Positions 1-10,300 of a stretch of 32,523 nt of DNA are shown in pieces; positions within the stretch are counted from its first letter, which is position 1; each line of letters opens with the position of its first letter. The DNA is from Corallococcus exercitus (lineage in GTDB: Bacteria; Myxococcota; Myxococcia; Myxococcales; Myxococcaceae). The DNA is taken from positions 1 to 32,523 of the forward strand of contig NZ_RAVW01000049.1 in NCBI RefSeq assembly GCF_003611585.1, written 5' to 3'. The position numbers and the translations under genes are program-made. The notes under the pieces are model-generated. The model was given only the letters and a program-made list of their open reading frames with translations. It ran no database searches and was not told the DNA's origin.

Positions 1-1
1 G

Positions 2-640
2 GGCAACGGCCAGTTCGAATACGACACCGCGCGGGCGGAGAACGCGTCGCTAGACGGTGAAGGCCACCTGGCCATCACCGCGCGCAAGGAACGCTACGGC
101 GGCAACGACTACACCTCCGCGCGGCTGACGACGAAGAACCGCTACACCAAGACCTACGGCCGCATCGAGGCGCGCATCCACCTGCCCACGGGCCGCGGCA
201 TCTGGCCGGCGTTCTGGATGCTGGGCGCGGACGTGGACTCCGTCGGCTGGCCGGAGTGCGGTGAGATCGACATCATGGAGTACCGCGGGCAGATCCCCTC
301 CATCGTCCGGGGCTCGCTGCACGGGCCGGGCTACTCCGGCGGCGCGAACATCGGCCGCGAGCACGCCGTCTCCGGCACGCCGCTCTCCGCGGACTTCCAC
401 GTCTACGCGGTGGAGTGGGAGCCGGAGCGCATCCGCTTCATCCTGGACGACACCGTCTTCTTCGAGGCCACGCCGAAGAACCTGCCCGCCGGCAAGAAGT
501 GGGTCTACGACCATCCGCACTTCATCATCCTGAACGTCGCGGTGGGCGGCTCGTTCGTGGGGCCGCCGGACTCCAAGACGGTGTTCCCGCAGACGATGAA
601 GGTGGACTACGTGCGCGTCTACGAAAGGGCCGCGCAGTGA
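2..640 (+). CDS. GH16 endo-beta-glucanase (laminarinase-like), 5' end outside window
   Basis: The open frame enters from the left edge and 212 residues are visible. The GH16 active-site signature GEIDIMEYRG is present, with the nucleophile Glu at bases 263-265, the assisting Asp at 269-271 and the acid/base Glu at 278-280. Upstream W-P-A-F-W-M-L and downstream H-V-Y-A-V-E-W and F-I-I-L-N-V-A-V-G-G are further GH16 landmarks. The motif spacing (E-x-D-x-x-E) is the bacterial laminarinase/lichenase type, which hydrolyses internal beta-1,3 or beta-1,3/1,4 glucan bonds. The missing N-terminus probably carries a signal peptide. Its stop overlaps the GTG start of the binding-protein gene, so it is the first visible gene of a translationally coupled operon. 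The family call is firm; the exact substrate is inferred. Confidence 0.93.
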   Translation, partial: GNGQFEYDTARAENASLDGEGHLAITARKERYGGNDYTSARLTTKNRYTKTYGRIEARIHLPTGRGIWPAFWMLGADVDSVGWPECGEIDIMEYRGQIPSIVRGSLHGPGYSGGANIGREHAVSGTPLSADFHVYAVEWEPERIRFILDDTVFFEATPKNLPAGKKWVYDHPHFIILNVAVGGSFVGPPDSKTVFPQTMKVDYVRVYERAAQ

Positions 641-2280
641 GGTTCGCCCGCGCGCTCCTGCCGCTGGCCTTGCTGGTGGCGTGCTCCTCGGAGCCGCGCC
701 CCCGGCCGCCGGGCGTGCTGTTCGTCTCCGTGGAGCAGCAGAGCGCGTGGGTGCGCAACTTCAACCCGCTGTTCGCGGGCGCCGGTGCGCGCTGGCCCAC
801 CCGGGCGGGCGTGTACGAGTGCATGGAGATCTTCAGCTCCGCGCAGGGCAAGTGGGTGCCGTGGCTCGCCACCGGCCATGCGTGGTCGGAGGATCAGCTC
901 ACGCTGCGCTTCACGTTGCGCGACGGCGTCCTCTGGTCCGACGGCAAGCCCTTCAGCGCGGACGACGTCGTCTTCACCTTCGGCCTGCTCAAGCAGCACC
1001 CGGCGCTGGACGCGGGCGGCGTGTGGCGCTTCCTCACGGACGTGAAGGCGGAAGGGAAGGGCACCGTCGCCTTCACCTTCTCGCGCGTGTACCTGCCGGG
1101 CTTCAGCGACCTGGCGCACCAGATCGTCGTGCCCCAGCACATCTGGAAGGACGTCGCGGATCCGGTGACGTTCACCAACCCGGAGCCGGTGGCCACCGGG
1201 CCCTTCACCCAGGTGACGCTGTTCCGCAACCAGGTCTACGAGCTGGGCCGCAATCCGCACTACTGGCAGCCCGGCAAGCCCGCGGTGTCCGCGCTGCGCT
1301 TCCTCGCGTTCCCCACCAACGACCAGGCCAACATGGCGCTCGTGGAGGGGGAGGTGGACTGGGCGGGCAACTTCGTGCCGGCGGTGGACCGCACCTTCGT
1401 GTCGCGCGACCCCGCGCACCACGCGCGCTGGTTCCCGCTCTACGGCAGCACCGTCTTCCTCTATCCCAACACCACGCGCCCGCCGCTGGACGACGTGCGC
1501 GTGCGCAAGGCGCTGAGCATGGCGCTGGACCGCGACCGGCTGGTGGAGGTGGCCATGTACGGCTACACCCGCCCCGCGGACGCCACCGCGCTCAACGACG
1601 CGTACACCGGCTGGAAGGATCCGGAGGTCGCGAAGGACGCGTGGACCCGCTACGACCTGGCCGCGGCGAACCGGCTCCTGGACGAGGCGGGCCTCACGCG
1701 CGGCGCGGACGGGATGCGGCGCTTGAAGGACGGGCAGCCCTTCGCGCTGGACCTGGAGGTGGTGAGCGGGTGGTCGGACTGGGTGCGGGCAGGGCAGGTG
1801 GTGGGCCGCGACCTGCGCAAGCTGGGCATCGGCGTGACGCTCAAGACGTACGAGTTCGGCACCTGGTTCACGCGCCTGCAGAAGGGCGAGTTCCAGCTGG
1901 CCATCTCCTGGTCGCTGGACGGCCCCACGCCGTACAACTTCTACAAGTGGCTGCTGTCGCCGCGCACCGTGCGGCCGGTGGGTGAGGTGGCCGCGGCCAA
2001 CTGGCACCGCATGGGCGACGCGCAGGCGGATGAGCTGCTCGTGCGCTTCGAGCGCGCCGGCACGCCCGAGGAGCAGCACGCGCTGATGTCCCAGGTGCAG
2101 CAGCGCTTCTCCGCCACCGCGCCCGCGATTCCCCTGTTCCCCAACCCATCCTGGGGCGAGTCCAACTCCTTGCGCTTCACGGGCTTCCCCACCGAGCAGA
2201 ACCCCTACGCGCGGCTCGCGCCGCACGCGGAGCCCGACAGCCTGCTGGTGCTGACGGAGCTGTCCCCGAGGGAGCGCTGA
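637..2280 (+). CDS. ABC transporter solute-binding lipoprotein, SBP_bac_5 (peptide/opine) family
   Basis: The start is GTG at 637, inside a GTGA overlap with the GH16 stop, with a GAAAGG ribosome site just upstream. From this start the protein (547 residues) opens with MRFARALLPLALLVAC, a lipoprotein signal with lipobox LVAC, so it is probably lipid-anchored. Family-5 hallmarks include W-S-D-G-K-P-F-S-A-D-D-V, the V-A-T-G-P-F segment, D-D-V-R-V-R-K-A-L-S-M-A-L-D-R and a late L-x-x-A-G-L block. The family is named for oligopeptides, but Thermotoga and other bacteria use it for beta-glucan oligosaccharides. Placement between GH16, ABC subunits and GH1 argues that the ligand here is a gluco-oligosaccharide such as laminaribiose or cellobiose. 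That specificity is inferred. Confidence 0.93.
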   Translation: MRFARALLPLALLVACSSEPRPRPPGVLFVSVEQQSAWVRNFNPLFAGAGARWPTRAGVYECMEIFSSAQGKWVPWLATGHAWSEDQLTLRFTLRDGVLWSDGKPFSADDVVFTFGLLKQHPALDAGGVWRFLTDVKAEGKGTVAFTFSRVYLPGFSDLAHQIVVPQHIWKDVADPVTFTNPEPVATGPFTQVTLFRNQVYELGRNPHYWQPGKPAVSALRFLAFPTNDQANMALVEGEVDWAGNFVPAVDRTFVSRDPAHHARWFPLYGSTVFLYPNTTRPPLDDVRVRKALSMALDRDRLVEVAMYGYTRPADATALNDAYTGWKDPEVAKDAWTRYDLAAANRLLDEAGLTRGADGMRRLKDGQPFALDLEVVSGWSDWVRAGQVVGRDLRKLGIGVTLKTYEFGTWFTRLQKGEFQLAISWSLDGPTPYNFYKWLLSPRTVRPVGEVAAANWHRMGDAQADELLVRFERAGTPEEQHALMSQVQQRFSATAPAIPLFPNPSWGESNSLRFTGFPTEQNPYARLAPHAEPDSLLVLTELSPRER

Positions 2281-2282
2281 CC

Positions 2283-3266
2283 ATGGGCCGCTACATCCTC
2301 CGGCGACTGGGCTTCTACCTCATCGCCGCGTGGGCCTCGCTCACGCTCAACTTCATCATCCCGCGCCTCGCTCCCGGTGATCCGGCGGCGGCCATGTTCG
2401 CGCGCTTCGAGGGCAAGGTGGCCCCGGAGGCCATGGGCGCGCTGAAGGCCGCGTTCGGCTTCACGGACGCGCCGCTCTACGCCCAGTACTTCACGTACCT
2501 GAAGCACCTGGTGCAGGGCGACCTGGGCATGTCCTACGCGTACTTCCCCGCGCGAGTGACGGAAGTGATTGGCACCGGCCTGATGTGGACGGTGGGCCTG
2601 GCGGGCGTCGCGGTCGTCATCAGCTTCGTGGTGGGGTCCTTCCTGGGCGTGCTCGCCGCGTGGAACCGGGGCGGGTGGCTGGACTCGGGGCTGGCGCCCG
2701 CGCTCGCGTTCCTGGGGGCCTTCCCGTACTTCTGGCTGGCCATGCTGGCGCTGTACCTCTTCGGCTTCGTGCTGGGGTGGTTCCCGCTTCGCCACGCGTA
2801 CGGGCACGACATGGAGCCGGGGCTGTCGTTCGCGTTCGCCGCGGACGTGGCCCGCCACGCGGTGCTGCCCGCGTCCTCCATCGTGGTGGCCACGCTGGGC
2901 GGGTGGATGCTGGGCATGCGCAACACGATGGTGGCCACGCTGGGCACGGACTCCATCCGGCTGGCGCACGCGCGCGGCCTGCCACCCCGGCAGGTGATGC
3001 TGCGCTACGCCGCGCGCAACGCGCTGCTGCCCAACGTCACCAGCTTCGGCATGGCGGTGGGCTTCGTGCTGTCGGGCTCGCTGCTCACGGAGATCGTCTT
3101 CTCCTATCCGGGCACGGGCTACCTGCTCATCCTCGCCGTGCGCAACCAGGACTACCCGCTGATGCAGGGGCTGTTCCTGGTCATCACCCTGGCGGTGCTC
3201 GCGGCGAACTTCGCCGTGGACCTCATCTGCCTCTGGTTGGATCCGAGGACCCGCGCCCATGCGTGA
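2283..3266 (+). CDS. DppB-like ABC transporter permease
   Basis: This 327-residue integral inner-membrane protein opens with MGRYILRRLGFYLIAAW, typical of DppB/OppB permeases. It has about six hydrophobic spans and a cytoplasmic coupling (EAA-type) loop around R-L-A-H-A-R-G-L-P-P-R-Q-V-M-L-R-Y-A-A-R-N-A-L-L-P-N, which docks on the ATPases. The ATG lies 2 bases after the binding-protein stop, and the 3' end overlaps the next gene by 8 bases. It would form one half of the transmembrane channel with the permease part of the following fusion protein. The length is normal for the family. The substrate is inferred from the neighbours (gluco-oligosaccharide). Confidence 0.95.
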   Translation: MGRYILRRLGFYLIAAWASLTLNFIIPRLAPGDPAAAMFARFEGKVAPEAMGALKAAFGFTDAPLYAQYFTYLKHLVQGDLGMSYAYFPARVTEVIGTGLMWTVGLAGVAVVISFVVGSFLGVLAAWNRGGWLDSGLAPALAFLGAFPYFWLAMLALYLFGFVLGWFPLRHAYGHDMEPGLSFAFAADVARHAVLPASSIVVATLGGWMLGMRNTMVATLGTDSIRLAHARGLPPRQVMLRYAARNALLPNVTSFGMAVGFVLSGSLLTEIVFSYPGTGYLLILAVRNQDYPLMQGLFLVITLAVLAANFAVDLICLWLDPRTRAHA

Positions 3267-5022
3267 CTTCCTGCGAAGGCTCTCCCGCCACCGGAAGGCG
3301 GCGGTGGGCGGCAGCCTGCTCGTTTTCTTCCTCCTGCTCGCGGTGGTGGGGCCCTTCTTCGTGATGGACCCCACGGACCTGGTGGGCCGGCCGCACCAGC
3401 CGCCCAGCGCGGCGCACTGGTTCGGCACCACGGGCCAGGGCCAGGACGTGCTCGCGCAGACGGTGGTGGGCGCGCGCGAGACGCTGGCGGTGGGCTTCGC
3501 GGTGGGCGCGCTCGTCACGCTGGTGGGCGCGCTCGTGGGCGTCACCGCAGGCTACCTGGGCCGCCGCGTAGACGACGTGCTGTCGCTCACCACCAACGTG
3601 TTCCTGGTCATCCCCGGCATGCCGCTGGCCATCGTGCTGGGCGCGTACCTGCCGTCCGGACCGCTGCGCATGGTGGCGGTGCTGACCGTCGCGGGCTGGG
3701 CCTGGAACGCGCGCGTGTTCCGTGCGGAGTCGCTGGCGCTGCGCGGGCGCGACTTCGTGTCCGCGGCGGTGGTGACGGGGGAGAGCCACTCGCGCATCGT
3801 GTCGCGGGAGCTGCTGCCCAACATGGCGTCGCTCCTGGGCTCGTCGTTCATCGGGAACACGCTCTATGCGGTGGGCGCGCAGGTGGGCCTGGAGTTCCTG
3901 GGCCTGGGCGACGTCAGCGCGGTGACGTGGGGCACCAACCTCTACTGGGCCGGCAACGACGCGGCGCTGCTCACGCGCTCCTGGTGGATCTTCGTCCCCA
4001 CGGGCGTGTGCATCGCGCTCGTGGGCTTCGCGCTCACGCTGGTGAGCTCCGCCATCGACGAGCTGACCAACCCCGCGCTGCGCGTGCACAAGGCCGCGCC
4101 GCTGCCCGGGGGCACCGTCGCCCGTCCGCACCTGGAGCGGCCGGTGCCGGGCGTGCTCCTGCGCGTGCAGGACCTGTGCATCGACTACGCGACGGAGAAG
4201 GGCCCCTCCCGCGTGGTGGACTCGGTGTCGTTCGACGTGGCGCCCGGCGAGGTGTTCGGCCTGGCGGGCGAGTCCGGCAGCGGCAAGTCCACCATCGGCT
4301 CCGCGCTGCTGGGCCTGCTGCCTGCCTCCGCGCGCGTGACGCAGGGGCGCATCCTCTTCAACGGCATGGACGTCACCGCGCTGGAGGGCCCGGCCCTGCG
4401 CGCGTTCCGCTGGCGTCAGGTGTCCATGGTGTTCCAGAGCGCCATGAGCGCGCTCAACCCGGTGCTCACGCTGGGCGAGCAGTTCCACGACACGCTGGCG
4501 GCGCACGGCCGCGTGTCGCGCGGCACGTCCTACGCCCGCGCGCGGGAGCTGCTGGGCATGGTGGGCCTGTCGCCGGACCTGGTGACGGCGTACCCGCACC
4601 AGCTCTCCGGCGGCATGCGGCAGCGCGTGGGCATCGCGCTGGCGCTGGCCCTGGAGCCCCGGCTGGTCATCATGGACGAGCCCACCACGGCGCTGGACGT
4701 CGTGGTGCAGAAGGAGCTGCTCCAGCGCATGGTGGAGCTCAAGCAGCGGCTGGGCTTCGCCATGCTCTTCATCACGCATGACCTGCCGCTGTTGCTCGCG
4801 CTGTCGGACCGCGTGGGCGTGCTCCAGGGCGGCAAGCTGGTGGAGGTGGACACGTCCGCCAACCTGCGCGCCGGGGCCCGCCACCCGTACACGCAGCTGC
4901 TCCTGTCCTCGTTCCCGCACCTGTCCGCGAAGGACGCCGCGCCTCAGCCGGTGCAGGCGCCGGAGCTGTCCGTGTCCCGGCCGTCCACGCGCATCGCCGC
5001 CATCCCCGGAGGTCACCGATGA
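3259..5022 (+). CDS. Fused ABC permease-ATPase (DppC-DppD fusion)
   Basis: One uninterrupted 587-residue frame holds two subunits that are usually separate. Residues about 1-270 are a DppC-type permease: N-terminal span with VFFLLLAVVGPFF, then H-W-F-G-T-T-G-Q-G-Q-D-V-L-A-Q, and a coupling loop A-E-S-L-A-L-R-G-R-D-F-V-S-A-A. Residues about 290-560 are a DppD-type ATPase with Walker A GESGSGKST from residue 337, signature LSGGMRQR at 449 and Walker B LVIMDEP at 469. A linker of roughly 25 residues joins them. The ATPase half lacks the C-terminal cysteine motif kept by the partner ATPase downstream. It starts inside the DppB gene and ends in an ATGA overlap with the next gene. All key ATPase motifs are intact, so this looks like a working fusion. 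Confidence 0.94.
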   Translation: MRDFLRRLSRHRKAAVGGSLLVFFLLLAVVGPFFVMDPTDLVGRPHQPPSAAHWFGTTGQGQDVLAQTVVGARETLAVGFAVGALVTLVGALVGVTAGYLGRRVDDVLSLTTNVFLVIPGMPLAIVLGAYLPSGPLRMVAVLTVAGWAWNARVFRAESLALRGRDFVSAAVVTGESHSRIVSRELLPNMASLLGSSFIGNTLYAVGAQVGLEFLGLGDVSAVTWGTNLYWAGNDAALLTRSWWIFVPTGVCIALVGFALTLVSSAIDELTNPALRVHKAAPLPGGTVARPHLERPVPGVLLRVQDLCIDYATEKGPSRVVDSVSFDVAPGEVFGLAGESGSGKSTIGSALLGLLPASARVTQGRILFNGMDVTALEGPALRAFRWRQVSMVFQSAMSALNPVLTLGEQFHDTLAAHGRVSRGTSYARARELLGMVGLSPDLVTAYPHQLSGGMRQRVGIALALALEPRLVIMDEPTTALDVVVQKELLQRMVELKQRLGFAMLFITHDLPLLLALSDRVGVLQGGKLVEVDTSANLRAGARHPYTQLLLSSFPHLSAKDAAPQPVQAPELSVSRPSTRIAAIPGGHR

Positions 5023-6014
5023 GCGCCCCCCTCCTGGAGGCGGAAGGGCTCACCCGCAGCTACCTGGCGGGCGGCTTCTTCTCCCGCGAGCGCAAGCCCA
5101 TCCTCAAGGGCGTGTCCTTCTTCCTCCAGCCGGGAGAGATCGTCGCGCTGGTGGGCGAGTCCGGCAGCGGCAAGTCCACGCTGGCGCGGCTGCTGGCCCG
5201 GCTGGACAGGCCGGACGCGGGGCAGCTGCGCCTCGCCGGGCGCGACGTGCTGGCGGACGGCAGCGCGCAGGCGTCGCTCGACTACCGGGGCCGCGTGCAG
5301 ATGGTGTTCCAGGATCCGTTCGCGTCCCTCAACCCCGTGCACACGGTGGCGTACCACCTGGAGCGGCCGCTCGTGCGCCACGGCCGGGTGCCGAAGTCCG
5401 GCCTGCGCGCGAAGGTGCTGTCGCTGCTGGAGTCGGTGGGCCTGACGCCCGCGGAGGCCTTCGCGAAGCGCTACCCGCATGAGCTGTCCGGCGGCCAGCG
5501 TCAGCGCGTGGCGGTGGCGCGCGCGCTGGCGGTGGAGCCGCAGGTCATCATCGCGGACGAGCCCACGTCGATGCTGGACGTGTCCACGCGCAAGGGCGTG
5601 CTGCAGCTGTTGCGCGGCCTCACGCAGGAGCGCGGCATCGGCATCCTGTTCATCACCCACGACCTGGCGAGCGCGCGCCACCTGGCCGACCGCATCCTCG
5701 TGCTCTACGCGGGCACGGTGGTGGAGGCGGGCAGGGCGGACGAGGTGCTGCGCCAGCCGCGCCACCCGTACACGAAGCTGCTGCTGTCCGCGGTGCCGGA
5801 CGGGGACGACTTCCTCCAGGCCGCGCTGCCGGTGCGCCCCACCACGCAGGCGCCGCCGCTCGTGGGCTGCCCCTTCGCCCCGCGCTGCCCGGTGTCCGAG
5901 CCGCGCTGCTCCACCCTCACTCCTCCCGACGTCCTCCCGGCCGCGAATCACCTCGTCCGCTGCCACCTTGAAGTTCCGAAAGGAGTTACCGCCGATGCGT
6001 CAGTTTCCTCCTGA
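5019..6014 (+). CDS. DppF/OppF-like ABC transporter ATPase
   Basis: This 331-residue ATPase has Walker A GESGSGKST (residues 46-54), signature LSGGQRQR (156-163) and Walker B VIIADEP with the catalytic Glu at 181. The C-terminal oligopeptide-transporter tail has the cysteine pattern GCPFAPRCPVSEPRC. A strong GGAGG site at 5008-5012 and the ATGA overlap with the upstream stop fix the start. It would pair with the ATPase half of the fusion to make the nucleotide-binding dimer of the importer. Its last 20 bases overlap the start of the GH1 gene, unusually deep coupling between a transporter and the enzyme that would process its cargo. Confidence 0.95.
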   Translation: MSAPLLEAEGLTRSYLAGGFFSRERKPILKGVSFFLQPGEIVALVGESGSGKSTLARLLARLDRPDAGQLRLAGRDVLADGSAQASLDYRGRVQMVFQDPFASLNPVHTVAYHLERPLVRHGRVPKSGLRAKVLSLLESVGLTPAEAFAKRYPHELSGGQRQRVAVARALAVEPQVIIADEPTSMLDVSTRKGVLQLLRGLTQERGIGILFITHDLASARHLADRILVLYAGTVVEAGRADEVLRQPRHPYTKLLLSAVPDGDDFLQAALPVRPTTQAPPLVGCPFAPRCPVSEPRCSTLTPPDVLPAANHLVRCHLEVPKGVTADASVSS

Positions 6015-7365
6015 CTTCCTCTGGGGCGTGGCCACCTCCGCGTATCAGATTGAAGGCGCCACCCGCGTGGACGGCCGTGGCGAGTCCATCTGGGACCGCT
6101 TCGCCGCCACCCCGGGGAAGATCCAAGACAAGTCCGACGGCTCGGTGGCCTGTGAGCACTACCGCCGCTGGCCGGAGGACATCGAACTGATGCGCTGGAT
6201 GGGGCTGAAGTCCTACCGCTTCTCCATCGCGTGGCCGCGCATCCTCCCGGAGGGACGGGGCCGGGTGAACAGCGTGGGCGTGGACTTCTACTCGCGCCTG
6301 GTGGACTCGCTGCTGGGCGCGGGCATCGAGCCCTTCGTCACGCTCTACCACTGGGACCTGCCGCAGGTGCTGGAGGACCAGGGTGGCTGGCCCGCGCGCG
6401 CCACCGGCGACGCCTTCGTGGAGTACGCGGACGTCATCAGCCGCGCGCTGGGCGACCGCGTGAAGCGGTGGATTACCCACAACGAGCCCTGGTGCATCAG
6501 CTACCTGGGCTACGGCAACGGTGAGCACGCCCCGGGCCACAAGGACTGGTCCAAGATGCTGGCGGCGGCGCACACGCTGCTGGTGTCGCATGGCAACGCG
6601 GTGAAGGTGCTGCGCTCCAACGTGAAGCACGCGGAGGTGGGCATCACGCTCAACCTCACGCCGGGCGAGCCCGCGTCGCCCAGCCCGGAGGACGCGGACG
6701 CGACCCGCGACTTCGACGGCGGCTTCAACCGCTGGTTCCTGGAGCCGCTCTACGGCCGGGGCTATCCGAAGGATGTGATTGAGGACCACGTGAAGGCGGG
6801 CCGCATCCCGTCCTCGCACCTGGACTTCATCCAGCCCGGCGACCTGGAGACCATCGCCACGCCCACCGACTTCCTGGGCGTGAACTTCTATTCGCGCGCC
6901 GTCCTGCGCAGCAACCGCATCCCGGAGGAGCAGAACGCGCCGCGGACGGTGTTCGTGCGCCCGGACAAGACGGACATGGACTGGGAGGTGGCTCCGCATT
7001 CCCTCACGCGCCTGCTGGTGCACCTGGAGAAGGAATACAAGCCCGGCCCCATCTACATCACGGAGAACGGCTGCGCGTACTCCACGGCTCCCAGCGCGGA
7101 CGGCCGCGTGCACGACGTGCAGCGCGTGGAGTACCTGCGCGGGCACCTGGAGGCGTGCGGTGACGCCATCGCGCAGGGCGTGAAGCTGGCGGGTTACTTC
7201 GCGTGGTCGCTGCTGGACAACTTCGAGTGGGCCTACGGGTACACCAAGCGCTTCGGCCTGGTGTGGGTGGACTACGCCACCCAGCAGCGCATCCCGAAGG
7301 ACAGCGCCCATCTCTATCGCGACGTCGTGGCCCAGAACGGCCTGGACGGGGAGAAGGCCGCTTGA
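5995..7365 (+). CDS. GH1 beta-glucosidase
   Basis: This is a 456-residue family-1 glycosidase of standard length with no signal peptide, so it should be cytoplasmic. It opens FPPDFLWGVATSAYQIEGA, the classic GH1 N-terminus. The acid/base Glu is residue 164 in THNEPW and the nucleophile Glu is residue 357 in YITENG; the sugar-binding segment SLLDNFEWAYGYTKRFGL is present. An AAAGGAG site at 5980-5986 sets the ATG at 5995, within the end of the ATPase gene. It should split imported beta-linked di- and oligosaccharides (cellobiose or laminaribiose type) to glucose. Family and activity class are firm; linkage preference is not readable. Confidence 0.96.
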   Translation: MRQFPPDFLWGVATSAYQIEGATRVDGRGESIWDRFAATPGKIQDKSDGSVACEHYRRWPEDIELMRWMGLKSYRFSIAWPRILPEGRGRVNSVGVDFYSRLVDSLLGAGIEPFVTLYHWDLPQVLEDQGGWPARATGDAFVEYADVISRALGDRVKRWITHNEPWCISYLGYGNGEHAPGHKDWSKMLAAAHTLLVSHGNAVKVLRSNVKHAEVGITLNLTPGEPASPSPEDADATRDFDGGFNRWFLEPLYGRGYPKDVIEDHVKAGRIPSSHLDFIQPGDLETIATPTDFLGVNFYSRAVLRSNRIPEEQNAPRTVFVRPDKTDMDWEVAPHSLTRLLVHLEKEYKPGPIYITENGCAYSTAPSADGRVHDVQRVEYLRGHLEACGDAIAQGVKLAGYFAWSLLDNFEWAYGYTKRFGLVWVDYATQQRIPKDSAHLYRDVVAQNGLDGEKAA

Positions 7366-10300
7366 AAAGGCTCTTCCTGACGACGTGTCTGGCGCTCTGC
7401 GGCACCCAGGCTTTCGCCCAGGTGTCCGGTGCGGGCGCTCCGGTTCAATCACCGCCCGCCGCGCAGCCGCCCTCGGCCGGCCCCGTGGACGCCGCCGCGC
7501 CCGCGCCAGTGCCCGCGACGCCGGAGCAGCAGGCTCCGGTGGAGCAGCAGGCTCCGCGGGCTCCTGTGACTCCTGCGGCTCCTGCGGCCTCCGCGCCTTC
7601 GGACGCGAAGCGCACGACGGTGACGCGGGTCATCCACGACGAGCGCGGCTTCAAGCTCCAGGTGGACGGCCGGGACTTCCCCATCCACGGCGTGAACTGG
7701 GGCTACACGCCCATCGGTGAGAACTACCGGTACTCGCTCTGGACGCAGCCGGAGGACTTCATCAAGCAGGTGCTGGCGAAGGAGATGGGGATGCTCCGCG
7801 ACGCGGGGTTCAACGCCATCCGCCAGTTCGACGACATCCCGCCCGTCTGGGTCGAGTACATCTACCGGAACTACGGCATCTACACGCTGCTCAACCCGCT
7901 GATGGGACGCTATGGCCACCCGGTGAACGGGGTCATGGTCGTCAACATCGACTACTCGAACCCGGAGCACCGCAAGGCCATCCTCGGCGCGCTCGCCCAG
8001 AAGGTGGAGGTCTACCGGGACGTGCCCGGCGTCCTCATGTGGCTCCTGGGCAACGAGAACAACTACGGCCTGCACTGGACGTCGTTCGAGATCGAAGCCC
8101 TGCCGGGCCATGAGGATGCCGCTCGCGCCGAGTCGCTCTACTCGCTCTACGGCGAGGCGGCCCGCACGGTGAAGAAGCGCGACACGAGCCACCCCGTGTC
8201 CATCGCCAACGGCGACCTCCAGTACATCGACCTCATCGCCAGGCACTGCCAGGACCTGGACGTGCTGGGCACGAACGTCTACCGCGGCCCCACCGCGCGC
8301 GACCTGTTCGCGGAGGTGAAGGCCAAGCTCAACAAGCCGGTGTTCTTCTCCGAGTTCGGCGCGGACGCCTACGACGCCCGCGCGGGCCGCGAGGACCACG
8401 TGGCGCAGGCCGAGTACCTGCGCACGCAGTGGGAGCAGATCTACCTGGAGGGCTACGGCCAGGGCCTGTCTGGCACCGCGCTGGGCGGCTTCGTGTTCCA
8501 GTGGGTGGACGGCTGGTGGAAGCATGGCCAGGAAGCCAACCTGTCCATCCACGACACCACCGCGACGTGGCCCAACGGCGGCTACGCGGCGGACTTCGTC
8601 CCCGGCCAGAACAACATGAACGAGGAGTGGTTCGGCATCGCGGCCCTGGGCCCGCCGGACTCCAACGGCATCAGCGGCATCCAGCCGCGCACCGCCTACT
8701 ACGTCCTCCAGGCCGCGTTCCGGTTGGATCCGTACGCCCCGACCACGAACCCGGACGTCATCCGCGACTACTTCGCGGGCATCCGTCCGTCCGCGCTCAC
8801 CAGCGGCTACACGTCGTCGGTGGCGCTGGCGCGCACGGAGGAGCTGAGCGCGGTGCGGGTGTCCAACCTGCGGCTGCTCCTGGACAGCTCGCTGTCGCGC
8901 GGCAGCATCGCGACGGTGCGGCCCAACCAGGGTTCGGCGGACCACACCGAGTCCATCTTCTTCGACCTGGCGTTGCAGCCGGCCAGCGGCGTCTATGGCC
9001 GCGCGTCGTTCAACGTGGTGGGCAACGTGGCGCAGAACCGGCTCAACAACCTGTTCTACGAGAACCGCGGCACGCCCTCCACGCCCACCGCGGGCCAGGT
9101 TCCCGTGGGCCCCGGCGCCCCGGCGCGCGAGCAGTCCGCGCTGGATCGCTTCGCCCTGTATCAGGCGGAGTTCAAGGTGGACCGCTCCGACTTCGCGCTG
9201 GAAGGCTACTACCGCACCGGCCACTACCACTGGGGCGAGGAGGGTGACTTCTTCAACCTCTACCGCGAGGCGAACTACGGGCCGAACCTGGACATCTACC
9301 ACGGCAACGCGCCCTTCGGCGTCGTGTTCAGCGGCAAGAAGGCCATCGACGGCCTGAAGATCGCCGTCGGGCCGGAGCTGTACTGGGGCGCCAACCCCTC
9401 CGTGGTGGCGAAGTACCGCAACAACGTGGGCCCGGTGAACGTGACGCTGGTGCACCAGGAAGACCTGGCGCAGGGCGCGTCGTCCGCCACGGCCTCCGTG
9501 GTGCGCGAGCGCATCGCGCGCAGGACGGCGCTCAACTTCCAGTACGCCACCGGCAAGCTGGTGCTGGACGTGGGCGGCCTGCTCTCCGCGCCCCAGCGCA
9601 TCGGCGAGACGTTCACGTACACGCGCTCCGCCGACCCGGGCGCCGCCAGCTACCGCAACAGCGGCTACGACGTGCTCCAGGACAAGGTGCAGTTCCTGGA
9701 CACGCTGGGCGCCAAGGCGCGGCTCACCTACGACATGGGGGCGGTGCGCTGGCTGGTGCAGTCCTCCATCCGCGGGCTCGTCGCGGACAGCGGGCCGGAG
9801 CAGGGCAACATCATCACCGGCTGGAGCCTGCGCGAGAGCGGCCGCGGCAACCACTACGCGGGCCAGCTGGGCGCGGCGCTGCAGTTCGGCGTCATCCAGG
9901 TGTCGCCCAACGTCCTGTACCAGAAGCCCCTCGTGGGGCCGAACCCCACCATCCCGGACGCGTACGACCCGGACTCTGGCCAGTACTACGCGGGCGTGCG
10001 GCCGCGCAGCGTGCTGTCGGACGCGTTCAGCGTGCTGGACAACCGCGAGACGCTGGGCGGCGAGCTGCTCATCACCTTCGACCCGACGCCGGGCACCTGG
10101 TTCTGGTCGTGGGACCGCGACATGCGCGAGGACGCGCCGTTCGCGGCGGGCCTGGACATCGTCTACCGCCACCAGCCCACGTCGCGTGACGCGGGCATCG
10201 CCATCCTCGCGGACGGCAGCACCATCGCCTTCGGCAGCGCGCCGGTGGCCCGCGATGAGTGGGAGACGTCCCTGCGCCTGGTGGGCAACCCCAGCCAGCG

